Origin: GCA-2724215 sp015660315
GTDB lineage: Bacteria > Latescibacterota > UBA2968 > UBA8231
Assembly: GCA_029941315.1 (NCBI GenBank)
Contig: JAPYQE010000004.1
Coordinates: forward strand, 1 to 64,000
Direction of reading: 5' to 3'
DNA length: 64,000 bases
Shown piece by piece: positions 8,645-17,075 of this stretch. The stretch's first letter is position 1. Each line of letters begins with the position of its first letter. Position numbers and translations under genes: made by a program. A model generated the notes under the pieces. It saw nothing but the letters and a program-made list of their open reading frames with translations, searched no databases and was not told the DNA's origin.

Positions 8645-9493
8645 ATGGATACGAGTTGTCTGCAATATGCTCTGACCGAAGAAGAACGTCAGCAATTCGA
8701 GATGGACGGGTTTCTGGTCGTTCGCGACGTGTTGCCTGCTGAGAGGGTTGCGGAGTTGATACCGGTGGTCGATCGTCTCGATGCCGAGTATCGGCCCAAG
8801 ATGGGGCTGGCAGATATCGAGATGCTCAATCTATTCGACTTTATCGGCAAGGACGCACTTTTTTTGCCCTTACTCGACTGGCCGAACACCTTCGCCAAGG
8901 TCTTTGGGATATTAGGTTGGCATATACAGCTCTACCATTCGCATATGATCGTCACGCCCCCTTTAAATGGTGCAGAGCCCAAACGCAAAAGGCTCGGTTG
9001 GCACCAGGACAGCGGTCGGCTCAATATGGATTTCGAAACCGAGCCGCGGCCGAGGGTATCGCTCAAGGTTGCATTTTTCCTAACGGATTGCACGGACACT
9101 GACCGCGGTAATTTTCACGCGGTGCCCGGCTCACATCTGCGCAACGCGGTGGAGATGCCCGCTGATGGGGACGCCGACCCAGCGGGGGCGGTGCCGATAC
9201 GGGTGGCGGCCGGCGACGCGGTGTTTTTTGACCGGCGGATTTGGCATGCAGCTGGCCACAACTATTCACCCAACGCACGCAAAGTGCTGTTTTATGGGTA
9301 TAGCTATCGTTGGTTGCGGCCGCGCGACGATATGACCGTTGCACATTTAATGGATCGTTGCGATCCGATCCAACAGCAGTTGTTGGGCGCGGGGCCGAGC
9401 GGCGGGCACGGGTATACTTCGCCGAAGGAGGAGGATGTGCCGCTGAGAGAATGGATACGCGAGCACTTGGGCGAAGAGGCGGTGATCCGATGA
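8645..9493 (+). CDS. Phytanoyl-CoA dioxygenase (PhyH) family protein
   Basis: A 282-residue Fe(II)/2-oxoglutarate oxygenase. The metal residues are H120-Q-D122 in GWHQDSGRL and H201 in IWHAAGHNYSPN; the 2-oxoglutarate-binding Arg is probably in the YSYRWLRPRDD segment. The N-terminal EEERQQFEMDGFLVVRDVL fits the family. It begins on the base after the deacetylase stop and overlaps the Ldh-type gene by 4 bases. It is related to the PhyH at 6966 but not a recent duplicate, since the surrounding sequences differ strongly. Two dissimilar oxygenases in one operon suggest two hydroxylation steps or two substrates. Confidence 0.85.
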   Translation: MDTSCLQYALTEEERQQFEMDGFLVVRDVLPAERVAELIPVVDRLDAEYRPKMGLADIEMLNLFDFIGKDALFLPLLDWPNTFAKVFGILGWHIQLYHSHMIVTPPLNGAEPKRKRLGWHQDSGRLNMDFETEPRPRVSLKVAFFLTDCTDTDRGNFHAVPGSHLRNAVEMPADGDADPAGAVPIRVAAGDAVFFDRRIWHAAGHNYSPNARKVLFYGYSYRWLRPRDDMTVAHLMDRCDPIQQQLLGAGPSGGHGYTSPKEEDVPLREWIREHLGEEAVIR

Positions 9494-10530
9494 GTGGGCC
9501 AAAACGGATCGCGCATCCGGACCTGGTACAGTTTTTCAAAGACGCGCTCGGCGCACTCGGCGTACCGCCGCATGTGGCCGAAGTTGAAGCGCAGATTGGC
9601 GCTGAGGTCGATCTGTGTGGGGTGCATACGCATGGCGCGAGATTATTGCCGACGATGATCGAGCATATTCGCACGGGGCGTACCAATGGTGCGCCGGAGT
9701 TGAAGGTGGTCGTGGATTATCCGGCCTCGGCGTTATACGAGACGGATCGCGGGATTGGCCGTTATGTCTCGGCGGTGTGCATGGACAAGGCGGTGGGCAA
9801 GGCGCGCGAATACGGGATCGGTTCGGTGGCGGTGCGCGGCGTGGCGCATTGGGGCCGGGCGTATAGCTATGCGCTAAGAGCGGCCGAACAGGGCATGGTC
9901 GGGCTGTGTTTCACCAATGCCATCGTCAACTTCGCCGCTTGGGGCACTAGTGCCCCTTCGTTGGGCAACAATCCGATCGCCATCGGCGTGCCGGGCACGG
10001 AGCCTGTGGTATTGGACTTGGCGATGACACAGTCGTCGGTGAGTCGGGTGCGCATGGCAGCGGCGGCTGGTGAGCGGGTGCCATTGGGGTGGGGATTAGA
10101 CGCTGCGGGCGAACCGACCGAAGATCCGCAGGCGATTATCGACTCGGGCCGTTTTCTGCCGATGGGCGGGCACAAGGGGTCGGGGCTGGCGTTTATGGTC
10201 GAATTGTTGACGGCGGGTCTGGCAAATGGCCTATTGTGTTTTGAGCAGGGGACCTTGAAAAATCCGACCGACACGGAGGGCGGTTCGACCAAGCTTTTTA
10301 TCGCAATCAAACCTTTTGGCGATTGGTTGCCCGAGCGACTGGCCGAGTTGACTGCGCATCTGAAAGCTGCCCCCGCCGCCCCTGAACAAGGCGAGGCGCA
10401 GTGGCCGGGCGAGGGCAGTTTCCGTCGCCGCAGCAAATATTTGCAAGAAGGCATTTTATTGCCGGGGCAATTGGTAGATGAGCTGCAGCAATTGGCGGCG
10501 GAACTAACCATCGAATTGCGGTGGGCTTAA
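9490..10530 (+). CDS. Ldh family malate/lactate/ureidoglycolate dehydrogenase
   Basis: A 346-residue NAD(P)-dependent dehydrogenase of the MDH/LDH2 (YlbC, AllD) family, structurally distinct from classical lactate dehydrogenase. Family marks are EVDLCGVHTHGARLLP (the usual form is GxDSHGxxRLP), the GIGSVAVRGVAHWGRAYSYA segment with its catalytic His, and PIAIGVPG. The frame is open to 9310, but ATG 9490 overlaps the stop of the PhyH gene (ATGA) and family homology begins right there. It oxidises or reduces a 2-hydroxy acid or related compound; the exact substrate is not readable. It lies in the middle of the 6966-11500 operon. Confidence 0.85.
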   Translation: MSGPKRIAHPDLVQFFKDALGALGVPPHVAEVEAQIGAEVDLCGVHTHGARLLPTMIEHIRTGRTNGAPELKVVVDYPASALYETDRGIGRYVSAVCMDKAVGKAREYGIGSVAVRGVAHWGRAYSYALRAAEQGMVGLCFTNAIVNFAAWGTSAPSLGNNPIAIGVPGTEPVVLDLAMTQSSVSRVRMAAAAGERVPLGWGLDAAGEPTEDPQAIIDSGRFLPMGGHKGSGLAFMVELLTAGLANGLLCFEQGTLKNPTDTEGGSTKLFIAIKPFGDWLPERLAELTAHLKAAPAAPEQGEAQWPGEGSFRRRSKYLQEGILLPGQLVDELQQLAAELTIELRWA

Positions 10531-10531
10531 G

Positions 10532-11500
10532 GTGAAAGCACCGGCATATGCATGGCCCGACCGCGTAGAATACTGCGTTTGGCCAGATGCGGTGGAGGCG
10601 CTGGTCGCCGACCTAGAGGGAACACCGGGTTTGCGCGTCGATGAGTTCCCGCAATACAATGGACGTTCGGTATACGCGCTGACTTTTGGTCGGGGTGAAA
10701 AGCGACTCTTCATCTCCCGCCCGCACGCGCACGAACCCGCCGGTGCCGCCGCCTGTATGGAACTGGCTAAGGCATTGGCGGGTTGGCGCGATTATGGTGT
10801 GCGCAACGCGGCTTGGCGAGCATGGGTTTTAGCGCATTTCTCAATCACCCTAGTACCGGACGCCAATCCCGGCGGCAGTGCGCGCGCGCCGGTTGAATTT
10901 TGGGATGGTACGGAGATTGCGAATGAGCAGTTTTTCCTGTGGATGTTCGGGGAATCGGGGGAGCAGAAGGGTGCGCGTTTCCCGCGGGTGGACGCTTGGG
11001 ATATGCGCGAGGTCGTGGCCCCCGCGCTAATCGGAATCGCCTACGAGCAATTAGAAGAGTTTCTCTATGTCGAGCCAAACCGCGATTATCGCTCAACGTT
11101 TTTCCGCTCCTTCTTCACACTGGATGAGGCGGCCACCTACGATGTCTGGCTAGATCTGCACCAGACCGAGTTTCTAAGCTCCGACCGTAACACCGCACTT
11201 TTCCTACCGACTTGTCAGGAAGAACTGTCGCTGGGGATGCAGACTGAGCATCTTTCGTTGGCTGAGGAGATTATGGCCTGCTGGCGGCAGGCCGGCGCCC
11301 GGCCGCGCGAGCGGGCCGAGATTCCCTATCGCAACAATGACGTGCAGCGCAATTTGCTGAATGCTGTATGGCGACCGATTTGCGAGCGGATGGTCCACAT
11401 CGTCACCGAGGTGCAAAACAACAATCCGGCGACTCCGGTGGAGGATCAGGTGCGGTTACAGATTATGGCGGTGCTCGCAACGCTGGAGTGGATGGCTTGA
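10532..11500 (+). CDS. M14-like zinc carboxypeptidase/amidohydrolase
   Basis: A 322-residue protein resembling metallocarboxypeptidases of family M14. The HxxE zinc motif is H65-A-H-E68 in SRPHAHEPAG. The third zinc ligand is probably His in WLDLHQTEF, and NPGGSAR may hold the substrate-binding Asn/Arg. There is no signal peptide, so it is cytoplasmic, unlike digestive carboxypeptidases; it may trim an amino acid from a metabolite or peptide conjugate. The start is a GTG one base after the preceding stop, with weak ribosome-binding sequence. It is the last gene of the operon and ends three bases before a convergent PhyH gene. The family call is moderately firm; the substrate is unknown. Confidence 0.7.
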   Translation: MKAPAYAWPDRVEYCVWPDAVEALVADLEGTPGLRVDEFPQYNGRSVYALTFGRGEKRLFISRPHAHEPAGAAACMELAKALAGWRDYGVRNAAWRAWVLAHFSITLVPDANPGGSARAPVEFWDGTEIANEQFFLWMFGESGEQKGARFPRVDAWDMREVVAPALIGIAYEQLEEFLYVEPNRDYRSTFFRSFFTLDEAATYDVWLDLHQTEFLSSDRNTALFLPTCQEELSLGMQTEHLSLAEEIMACWRQAGARPRERAEIPYRNNDVQRNLLNAVWRPICERMVHIVTEVQNNNPATPVEDQVRLQIMAVLATLEWMA

Positions 11501-11503
11501 ATC

Positions 11504-12472
11504 CTATGCGCAGACAGCCGCGTCGGCGCTCCAGCGGTTGAAGACGACCTGTTCTTCCAAGGCCAGCCGGTCGCGGGTGTCGCGCCAGAGTTGCTCCCAT
11601 GCGACGGGGTCGCTTAATACGTTTTGGGGTTGTGCCTTGCTGCGGGCGATAAAGCCTGGGAAGATATCGCGGCCGGTGGTTTGGCCGATGGGGTTGTAGC
11701 GCAGGTCGAAGCTCCAGCGCACGTCGTCGCTATGGTTCGAAAGCGAACCGTGGATGGTATGGCGGGTTAGGAAGAGCACGTCGCCTGGTTGCATCGGCAA
11801 CGGCATCGCCGAGTCCATATCCATCACCTGTTCGGGGACGCGCAGGCCGCGGTGGCCCGGGCAGTGGGTGTACGTTCCTTGGCGGTGGCTATTGGGCATG
11901 ATCTGCAGACAGCCGTTTTCGATTGTTGCTTCGTTGAGCGGGAACCACACTGTCAGCACATTAGACGCGTCGGCTTCGGGAAGGACCACGCCGCTGTCTT
12001 GGTGCCAACTGGTGGCAGTGACCAGGGCTTGGCTGTTGTGGTCTTTGGGCACCAGGTGTTCGGGCGGCTTGATGCGCACGTGCTGCACGGGGTTGGACCA
12101 GATCTCAGGGCCGACGATAGATTCAGCCGCGTCGAGCAGGGCCGGGTTGCTCAGGCAGCGGAAGACGGCCGGTCCGGCCCAGAAGGGCGTGTCGGCCTCG
12201 ATGCCGTTTTGCGGCAGCGAGAAATCGAAATACTGCGCGTGCACTTCGCCGCTGTCGACGACGATTTGCGTCAGGCGTTTGCCGAAGGGTAGGTCGTTGT
12301 AGGTGGATTCGATGTGCCCGGCTGCATGGAGCTCATGTGCGAGCTTGTCGAGAACGCCGTGGTATTCGTCGATGATGGGCTGGATGACCTCTTCGACGTC
12401 GAGCATGCCCCGGACCAATAAATACCCTTCTTCTTTGAAGTGGGCGAGTTGTTCGCGGCTTAAGAATGGCAT
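11504..12472 (-). CDS. Phytanoyl-CoA dioxygenase (PhyH) family protein
   Basis: A 322-residue Fe(II)/2-oxoglutarate oxygenase, the third in this region and on the opposite strand. The triad is H157-Q-D159 in TSWHQDSGVV and H241 in RHTIHGSLSN; the likely 2-oxoglutarate Arg is in VRWSFDLRYN. The start ATG has AAGGAAA just upstream. It resembles the Poribacteria/Latescibacteria PhyH subgroup that makes large paralogous sets. Only three bases separate its stop from the stop of the M14-like gene, so the two operons share one terminator region. Substrate unknown. Confidence 0.85.
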   Translation of the reverse strand: MPFLSREQLAHFKEEGYLLVRGMLDVEEVIQPIIDEYHGVLDKLAHELHAAGHIESTYNDLPFGKRLTQIVVDSGEVHAQYFDFSLPQNGIEADTPFWAGPAVFRCLSNPALLDAAESIVGPEIWSNPVQHVRIKPPEHLVPKDHNSQALVTATSWHQDSGVVLPEADASNVLTVWFPLNEATIENGCLQIMPNSHRQGTYTHCPGHRGLRVPEQVMDMDSAMPLPMQPGDVLFLTRHTIHGSLSNHSDDVRWSFDLRYNPIGQTTGRDIFPGFIARSKAQPQNVLSDPVAWEQLWRDTRDRLALEEQVVFNRWSADAAVCA

Positions 12473-12742
12473 ATTATTTTCCTTATTAAATAACTAAAGC
12501 TGAGTGCGGGCGGTCCGGTTTTGAGGTGCGAGATCCGGGCGTTTTTAGACCCCCAGACCATCGCCCCTCAGGTCGCCTTCGCGACCACTGCCCCACCTTG
12601 TTCGACCAGGCCCTTTTTCCACCACCCCGCTCCCCCCAACGCCCTGTGTCGCACTCCGAAACTGGACCTGGGTAACTTGAGTGGTTTCTGCTATTATAAA
12701 TAAACAGATTGAAAATCCACTTTAATAAAAGGAATGTCAATT
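12473..12742. other. Divergent intergenic region, no gene seen
   Basis: This spacer separates the leftward PhyH gene from the rightward nucleoside hydrolase. It is G+C-rich in the middle and AT-rich at both ends (TTATAAATAAACAG near 12695-12710). Promoters for both genes must lie here, but no pair of boxes with good spacing could be picked confidently. Short frames across it look noncoding. Confidence 0.5.
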
Positions 12743-13660
12743 ATGGATTTTCCTCAGTTGGATCCGGCGTTGATGCTGGAGCGGTTGGCGCCACCTACGG
12801 GCAAGGTGCGTATGGTGCTCGACACCGATACGTATAATGAGATTGATGATCAGTTTGCTGTCGTGCAAGCGCTGATTTCGCCCGATAGGCTTGCGGTGGA
12901 GGCGATTTATGCTGCGCCTTTTGACAATAATCGATCCTCGGGGCCAGGCGACGGGATGGAGAAGAGCTACCAGGAGATCTTGCGGCTGTTGGATCGTTTG
13001 GATGTTTCGCCGGATGGTTTTGTCTTTCGCGGTTCGACGGATATCCTGCGGGGGGAAGAGCCGCTAGAGAGTGAGGCGGTTGACGATATGATCGCCAAGT
13101 CGAAAGAGGGCGACAGCCCACTCTATGTGGTCGCGATCGGCGCGATTAGCAATGTGGCCTCGGCGCTGTTGAAAGATCCGTCGATCGTCGAGCGGATCGT
13201 CGTGGTTTGGCTCGGCGGTCATGCGCATTCTTGGCCGACGGCACACGAGTTTAATTTGCAGGGTGATCTCAAGGCGGCGCAGGTGGTTTTCGACAGCGGT
13301 GTGCCCTTTGTGCAGATCCCCTGTTTCCCGGTGGCCTCACATCTGCTGACGACGCTGGCGGAGTTGGAGCGTTTTGTGCAGGGGAGGGGGGCCATTGGCG
13401 ATTATTTGGTCGAGATTTTCACGGCCTATTCCAAGGACCACTTCGCTTATTCCAAGGTCATTTGGGACATCTCGGCAACCGCCTGGCTACTCGACGCGTC
13501 ATGGGTGCCGAGCGATGTGGTGCATAGCCCGATATTGACGGATCAGTACACCTGGAGTCACAAGCCTTCGCGGCATTTTATGCGGGTAGCGCGCACTGTG
13601 CGGCGCGATGTGATCTTTCGCGATTTGTTCGAGAAATTGGCGAAGCGGGCGGGATCATGA
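12743..13660 (+). CDS. Inosine-uridine preferring nucleoside hydrolase (IUNH) family
   Basis: A 305-residue nucleoside hydrolase, which cleaves the N-glycosidic bond of ribonucleosides with a bound calcium. The calcium motif is D27-T-D-T-Y-N-E-I-D-D36, and the later Asn/Thr calcium and ribose region is probably around 175-195 (VAIGAISNVASAL, HEFNLQGD). The second ATG (12743) is chosen over the first (12734): AAAGGA at 12728-12733 sits nine bases from 12743 but would touch 12734. Length fits the family. It is a single-gene unit; the next gene encodes topoisomerase III. Confidence 0.85.
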   Translation: MDFPQLDPALMLERLAPPTGKVRMVLDTDTYNEIDDQFAVVQALISPDRLAVEAIYAAPFDNNRSSGPGDGMEKSYQEILRLLDRLDVSPDGFVFRGSTDILRGEEPLESEAVDDMIAKSKEGDSPLYVVAIGAISNVASALLKDPSIVERIVVVWLGGHAHSWPTAHEFNLQGDLKAAQVVFDSGVPFVQIPCFPVASHLLTTLAELERFVQGRGAIGDYLVEIFTAYSKDHFAYSKVIWDISATAWLLDASWVPSDVVHSPILTDQYTWSHKPSRHFMRVARTVRRDVIFRDLFEKLAKRAGS

Positions 13661-13706
13661 AGAATGGGACGTTGCGCCGGTTGTAGTCGCTTATTAGCCT
13701 ATAAAT

Positions 13707-16451
13707 ATGGCGACTCTTATTCTCAGTGAAAAACCCAGCGTCGCGCGCGATATCGCCCGCATCCTAGGTGCGCAAAAACGCGGCCAGGGCTATCTCGAAG
13801 GCAATGGCTATATCGTCACCTGGGCCTTGGGCCATCTGGTGCAATTCGCCGAACCGGACGAGTACGGTCCGCCCTGGAAAGGGCGGTGGTCCTTCGGGCA
13901 ATTGCCGATGATTCCCGAGAAGTGGAAGCTCAAGACCTCGGGCTCGACGGCCGATCAATTCCAGATCGTTAAAAGGTTGCTCAACGACGCCGAGACCAAG
14001 GAAGTGGTCTGCGCAACGGACGCCGGTCGCGAGGGCGAGAATATTTTCCGGCTGATCTACCAGCACGCCCGCTGCAAAAAGCCCTTCAAGCGATTGTGGA
14101 TTTCTAGTTTGACCGACGAGGCGATCCAGGGCGGTTTTGCCGCCTTGCAAGAGGGGGCTGCTTTTGACGCACTGGCCGACGCCGCCCGGGCCAGGGGCCA
14201 GGCCGATTGGCTGATGGGCATGAACCTGACCCGCGCTTACACCGTGCACAACAATGTGCTGTGCACGATAGGCCGGGTGCAGACGCCGACCTTGGCGATG
14301 ATCGTCAAACGCGACGCGGTGATCGCCGATTTCAAGAAGGTCTATTTTTACGAGTTGGTCGCCGGGTTTGAGGAGGGCTTCGCGGCCAAATATACCAAGG
14401 ACGGCCAGACCCGGATCGAGAAGAAGGAAGAGGCGGAACGGTTGCACCGCCAGCTCAGCCCGAATAAGATGGGCAAGGTGCTCAAGGTCGAGAAGAAGAT
14501 CAAAAAGCACCGGCCTCCCGCGCTCTACGACCTCAACAACCTGCAGCGCGACGCCAACCGTCGTTTCGGTTTTACCGCGGCGCAGGTTCTCGAATACGCG
14601 CAGGCTCTCTACGAGACGCACAAGCTCATTACCTATCCGCGCACCGAGAGCCGTCATATCTCCGAGGATATGGTGCCCGAGTTGCCGGGTATCCTGCAAA
14701 AGCTCGAACATCCGCAGGCCCCAGCCGCGCTGGCGCGCTTGCGAGGAGGCCACAAGCTCGGTAAGGCTTATGTCGACCGCACAAAACTCACCGATCACCA
14801 TGCGATAATCCCCACAGGACAACGAGCTGCGCCCAATTTGTCACCGGCCTTGAAAAAAGTCTACGATTTGGTGGTGGCGCGCTTCGTCGGTGTGTTTCTG
14901 CCCGACCAGGTCGTCGAGGAGACGACGGTGACCGTCGATATCGGCGGCGCGATTTTCGTCGCCAAAGGGTCGGTGGTGTTGGAGGAAGGGTGGAAGGTTG
15001 TCGAATCACGGCGCGGGGGCGAGGAGAAAAGCAAGGGGAGTGATAAGGAGGGGGAGGACGAGGATCAGCGCCAGGCGATTCCGTCTTTAGAGCAGGGCCA
15101 GGAAGTCCATATCAAAAACATGGACGTGGTCGAAAAAGAAACGAAGCCGCCCCGGCCCTATACCGACGCCACGCTTTTGGCGGCAATGAAAAATGCCGGT
15201 CGTGAAATCGAGGACGACGAGTTGGCCGAGGCGATGAAGGAATCGGGCTTGGGTACTCCGGCGACTAGAGCCGAAACGATAGAAAAATTGATCCGCACCG
15301 GCTATGTACTGCGCGAGAAGAAGTCGCTCAACGCGACCGAAAAGGCCAAAGCGCTCATCGGTTTGGTGGCCGAGCCGATGCGCAGCCCAGAATTGACGGC
15401 CGAGTGGGAACAGCAGCTCAAAGAGGTCGAGGATGGCCAGCGCCCGGTTGCCGAATTCTACGAAGGTATCGCCGATTTTGTGCGCGACCTGGTGCCCAAG
15501 ATCCAACAGGGTCCAGCGTTGTCGCCCGAGCAGGCGGCGCAGGCACGGGCGGAACAGGGTGGCGGCAGGGGCAAAAGCGGTAAGAAAGGTCCGGGTAAAG
15601 AGATTGGTTCATGTCCTAAATGCAAGGAGGGTAAGGTCGCAGAAAACGCCAAGGCCTATGGTTGCAGCCGCTATCGCGAAGGTTGCGATTTTACGATCTG
15701 GAAGACGGTGGCCAAAAAGAAGCTGTCGGAGAAGCAGGCGCAGTTGCTAATGGCCAATGGCCGCACGGAGCAGATGAAGGGTTTTACTTCCAAAGCAGGT
15801 AAGAAGTTCGAGGCGCGGCTCAAGTTTGACGACAATTTCAAAGTGGTTTTTGAATTTGACGACGGCCCGAGGAACGGGGCTGCGGGGGGGCAAGCTAAGG
15901 GGCGGTCCGGTGCCGCGCCGGGCATGCCGCGGCGTGAAGGACGAGCATCGGTGAGAGATCAAGGGCCGCCGCCGTATCCAGAGGACCAAGAGCCACCACC
16001 ATTAGGGGCGCCGTATCCCGAAGAGCAGGGACCGCCACCTGCACATGGCGATAATTCCGCGGCACCTGCGTCGAATGCATTTGCCCGCGACGCTTCGCCG
16101 TCTTCTGCGCACTCGCCTTCGCCGCCTGTGGAGGCACTCTCTCAACAGCAGCCGTCGCCCCGCAAAGCGGCGATAAGAACGTCCGGAGACCTCTCATGTC
16201 CCAAGTGCAATCAGGGCCAGATCATCGAGGGCAAGCGCGGATTCGGCTGCAACCGCTATCGCGAGGGTTGCGACTTTGTCGTGTGGAAGGAAATCGCGAG
16301 CAAGAAGCTGACTGAAAAACAAATTCAGACCTTGATCGCCAAGGGTAAGACGGGATTGATCAAAGGCTTTAAAAGCCGCAAAGGCAGTAAGTTTGATGCG
16401 CGTCTGAAGTTGGATGAGGGGTGGAAAGCGGTGTTCGACTTTGCCGATTAG
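13707..16451 (+). CDS. topB: DNA topoisomerase III with duplicated zinc-finger-like tail
   Basis: A 914-residue type IA topoisomerase. The TOPRIM domain begins LILSEKPSVARDIA, followed by the DxDxxR-like TDAGREGE. The catalytic Tyr310 lies in LITYPRTESRHIS, and the late core motif is SGLGTPATRAETI. After the core come two copies of a C-terminal cassette, each CPKC-x(14-16)-GCxRYREGCDF, at about residues 634-715 and 830-914. They are separated by a Pro/Ser-rich, probably disordered linker. The enzyme decatenates and relaxes negatively supercoiled DNA. No ribosome-binding site is obvious before ATG 13707. Chromosomal topB is usual; no plasmid or conjugation genes surround it. Confidence 0.92.
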   Translation: MATLILSEKPSVARDIARILGAQKRGQGYLEGNGYIVTWALGHLVQFAEPDEYGPPWKGRWSFGQLPMIPEKWKLKTSGSTADQFQIVKRLLNDAETKEVVCATDAGREGENIFRLIYQHARCKKPFKRLWISSLTDEAIQGGFAALQEGAAFDALADAARARGQADWLMGMNLTRAYTVHNNVLCTIGRVQTPTLAMIVKRDAVIADFKKVYFYELVAGFEEGFAAKYTKDGQTRIEKKEEAERLHRQLSPNKMGKVLKVEKKIKKHRPPALYDLNNLQRDANRRFGFTAAQVLEYAQALYETHKLITYPRTESRHISEDMVPELPGILQKLEHPQAPAALARLRGGHKLGKAYVDRTKLTDHHAIIPTGQRAAPNLSPALKKVYDLVVARFVGVFLPDQVVEETTVTVDIGGAIFVAKGSVVLEEGWKVVESRRGGEEKSKGSDKEGEDEDQRQAIPSLEQGQEVHIKNMDVVEKETKPPRPYTDATLLAAMKNAGREIEDDELAEAMKESGLGTPATRAETIEKLIRTGYVLREKKSLNATEKAKALIGLVAEPMRSPELTAEWEQQLKEVEDGQRPVAEFYEGIADFVRDLVPKIQQGPALSPEQAAQARAEQGGGRGKSGKKGPGKEIGSCPKCKEGKVAENAKAYGCSRYREGCDFTIWKTVAKKKLSEKQAQLLMANGRTEQMKGFTSKAGKKFEARLKFDDNFKVVFEFDDGPRNGAAGGQAKGRSGAAPGMPRREGRASVRDQGPPPYPEDQEPPPLGAPYPEEQGPPPAHGDNSAAPASNAFARDASPSSAHSPSPPVEALSQQQPSPRKAAIRTSGDLSCPKCNQGQIIEGKRGFGCNRYREGCDFVVWKEIASKKLTEKQIQTLIAKGKTGLIKGFKSRKGSKFDARLKLDEGWKAVFDFAD

Positions 16452-16519
16452 GCGGGCGCTATGAGCTTTCTTATTTTGCGATTAATAGACCGAGTTGGCG
16501 ATTTCCGCGCACCAGTTCA

Positions 16520-17039
16520 ATGAGCATTCGGGCCTTCGTATTCGATCTCTATGGCACGTTGATCGAAGATCTGGGGCGCGACGGCTATGATGCGCTGTTG
16601 CGGCAGATGGCGGCGGTGCTTTTGCTGTCTGCAGATGGTTTCTCTGCTGGGTGGCGCAGGTGGGAAACCGACGGACGACGGGTGGTTTTGCCACGCTGGA
16701 AGAATGTCTGACGCATATCTGCAATGTGTTGGGCACGCAAGTCGACGCGGAGCGTATCGAAGCGGCGGTGGAGTTGCGCGTCAGTTGTATTTGTGCGAAT
16801 CTACGCCCCCGCGATGATGCGGTCGAGACACTGACACGGCTGAAAGTTTGGGTCTGAAAACCGCGCTGATCAGCGATTGCGGCCTCGAAGTGCCGATGTT
16901 ATGGAGCGAAATGCCCTTCGCCCCGCTCGTCGATATGGTGCTATTCTCCTCGCGGGAAGGGCATTGCAAACCGAAAGCGGCGAGTTGGCAGGGGCCGCGG
17001 GTCGCGGCGCTCAGCGATTTGATGGATTTAGTGGACTAG
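16520..17039 (+). pseudogene. HAD-superfamily hydrolase, frameshifted remnant
   Basis: Three consecutive frames together spell a haloacid-dehalogenase-like hydrolase. Frame one starts at ATG 16520 with motif I FVFDLYGTLIEDL. The cap part continues in another frame (FATLEECLTHICNVLG, about 16690-16857). Motif II (LKTALISDCGLEVP) and the motif III Lys (SSREGHCKPKAA) are in a third frame from 16848. At least two indels are needed to join them, and the motif IV Asp pair is not recognisable before the stop at 17039. The intact relatives are small phosphatases. Flanking genes are intact, so decay is more likely than general sequencing error. Confidence 0.75.
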
Positions 17040-17075
17040 AACTTTTCGGGCACATCCTCAAAAAAAGAAAAGACC

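Noticed and set aside
12486..12740. 84-codon minus-strand frame before the nucleoside hydrolase
   Set aside because: Low-complexity Arg/Gly/Ser sequence in a divergent promoter region with no ribosome-binding site.
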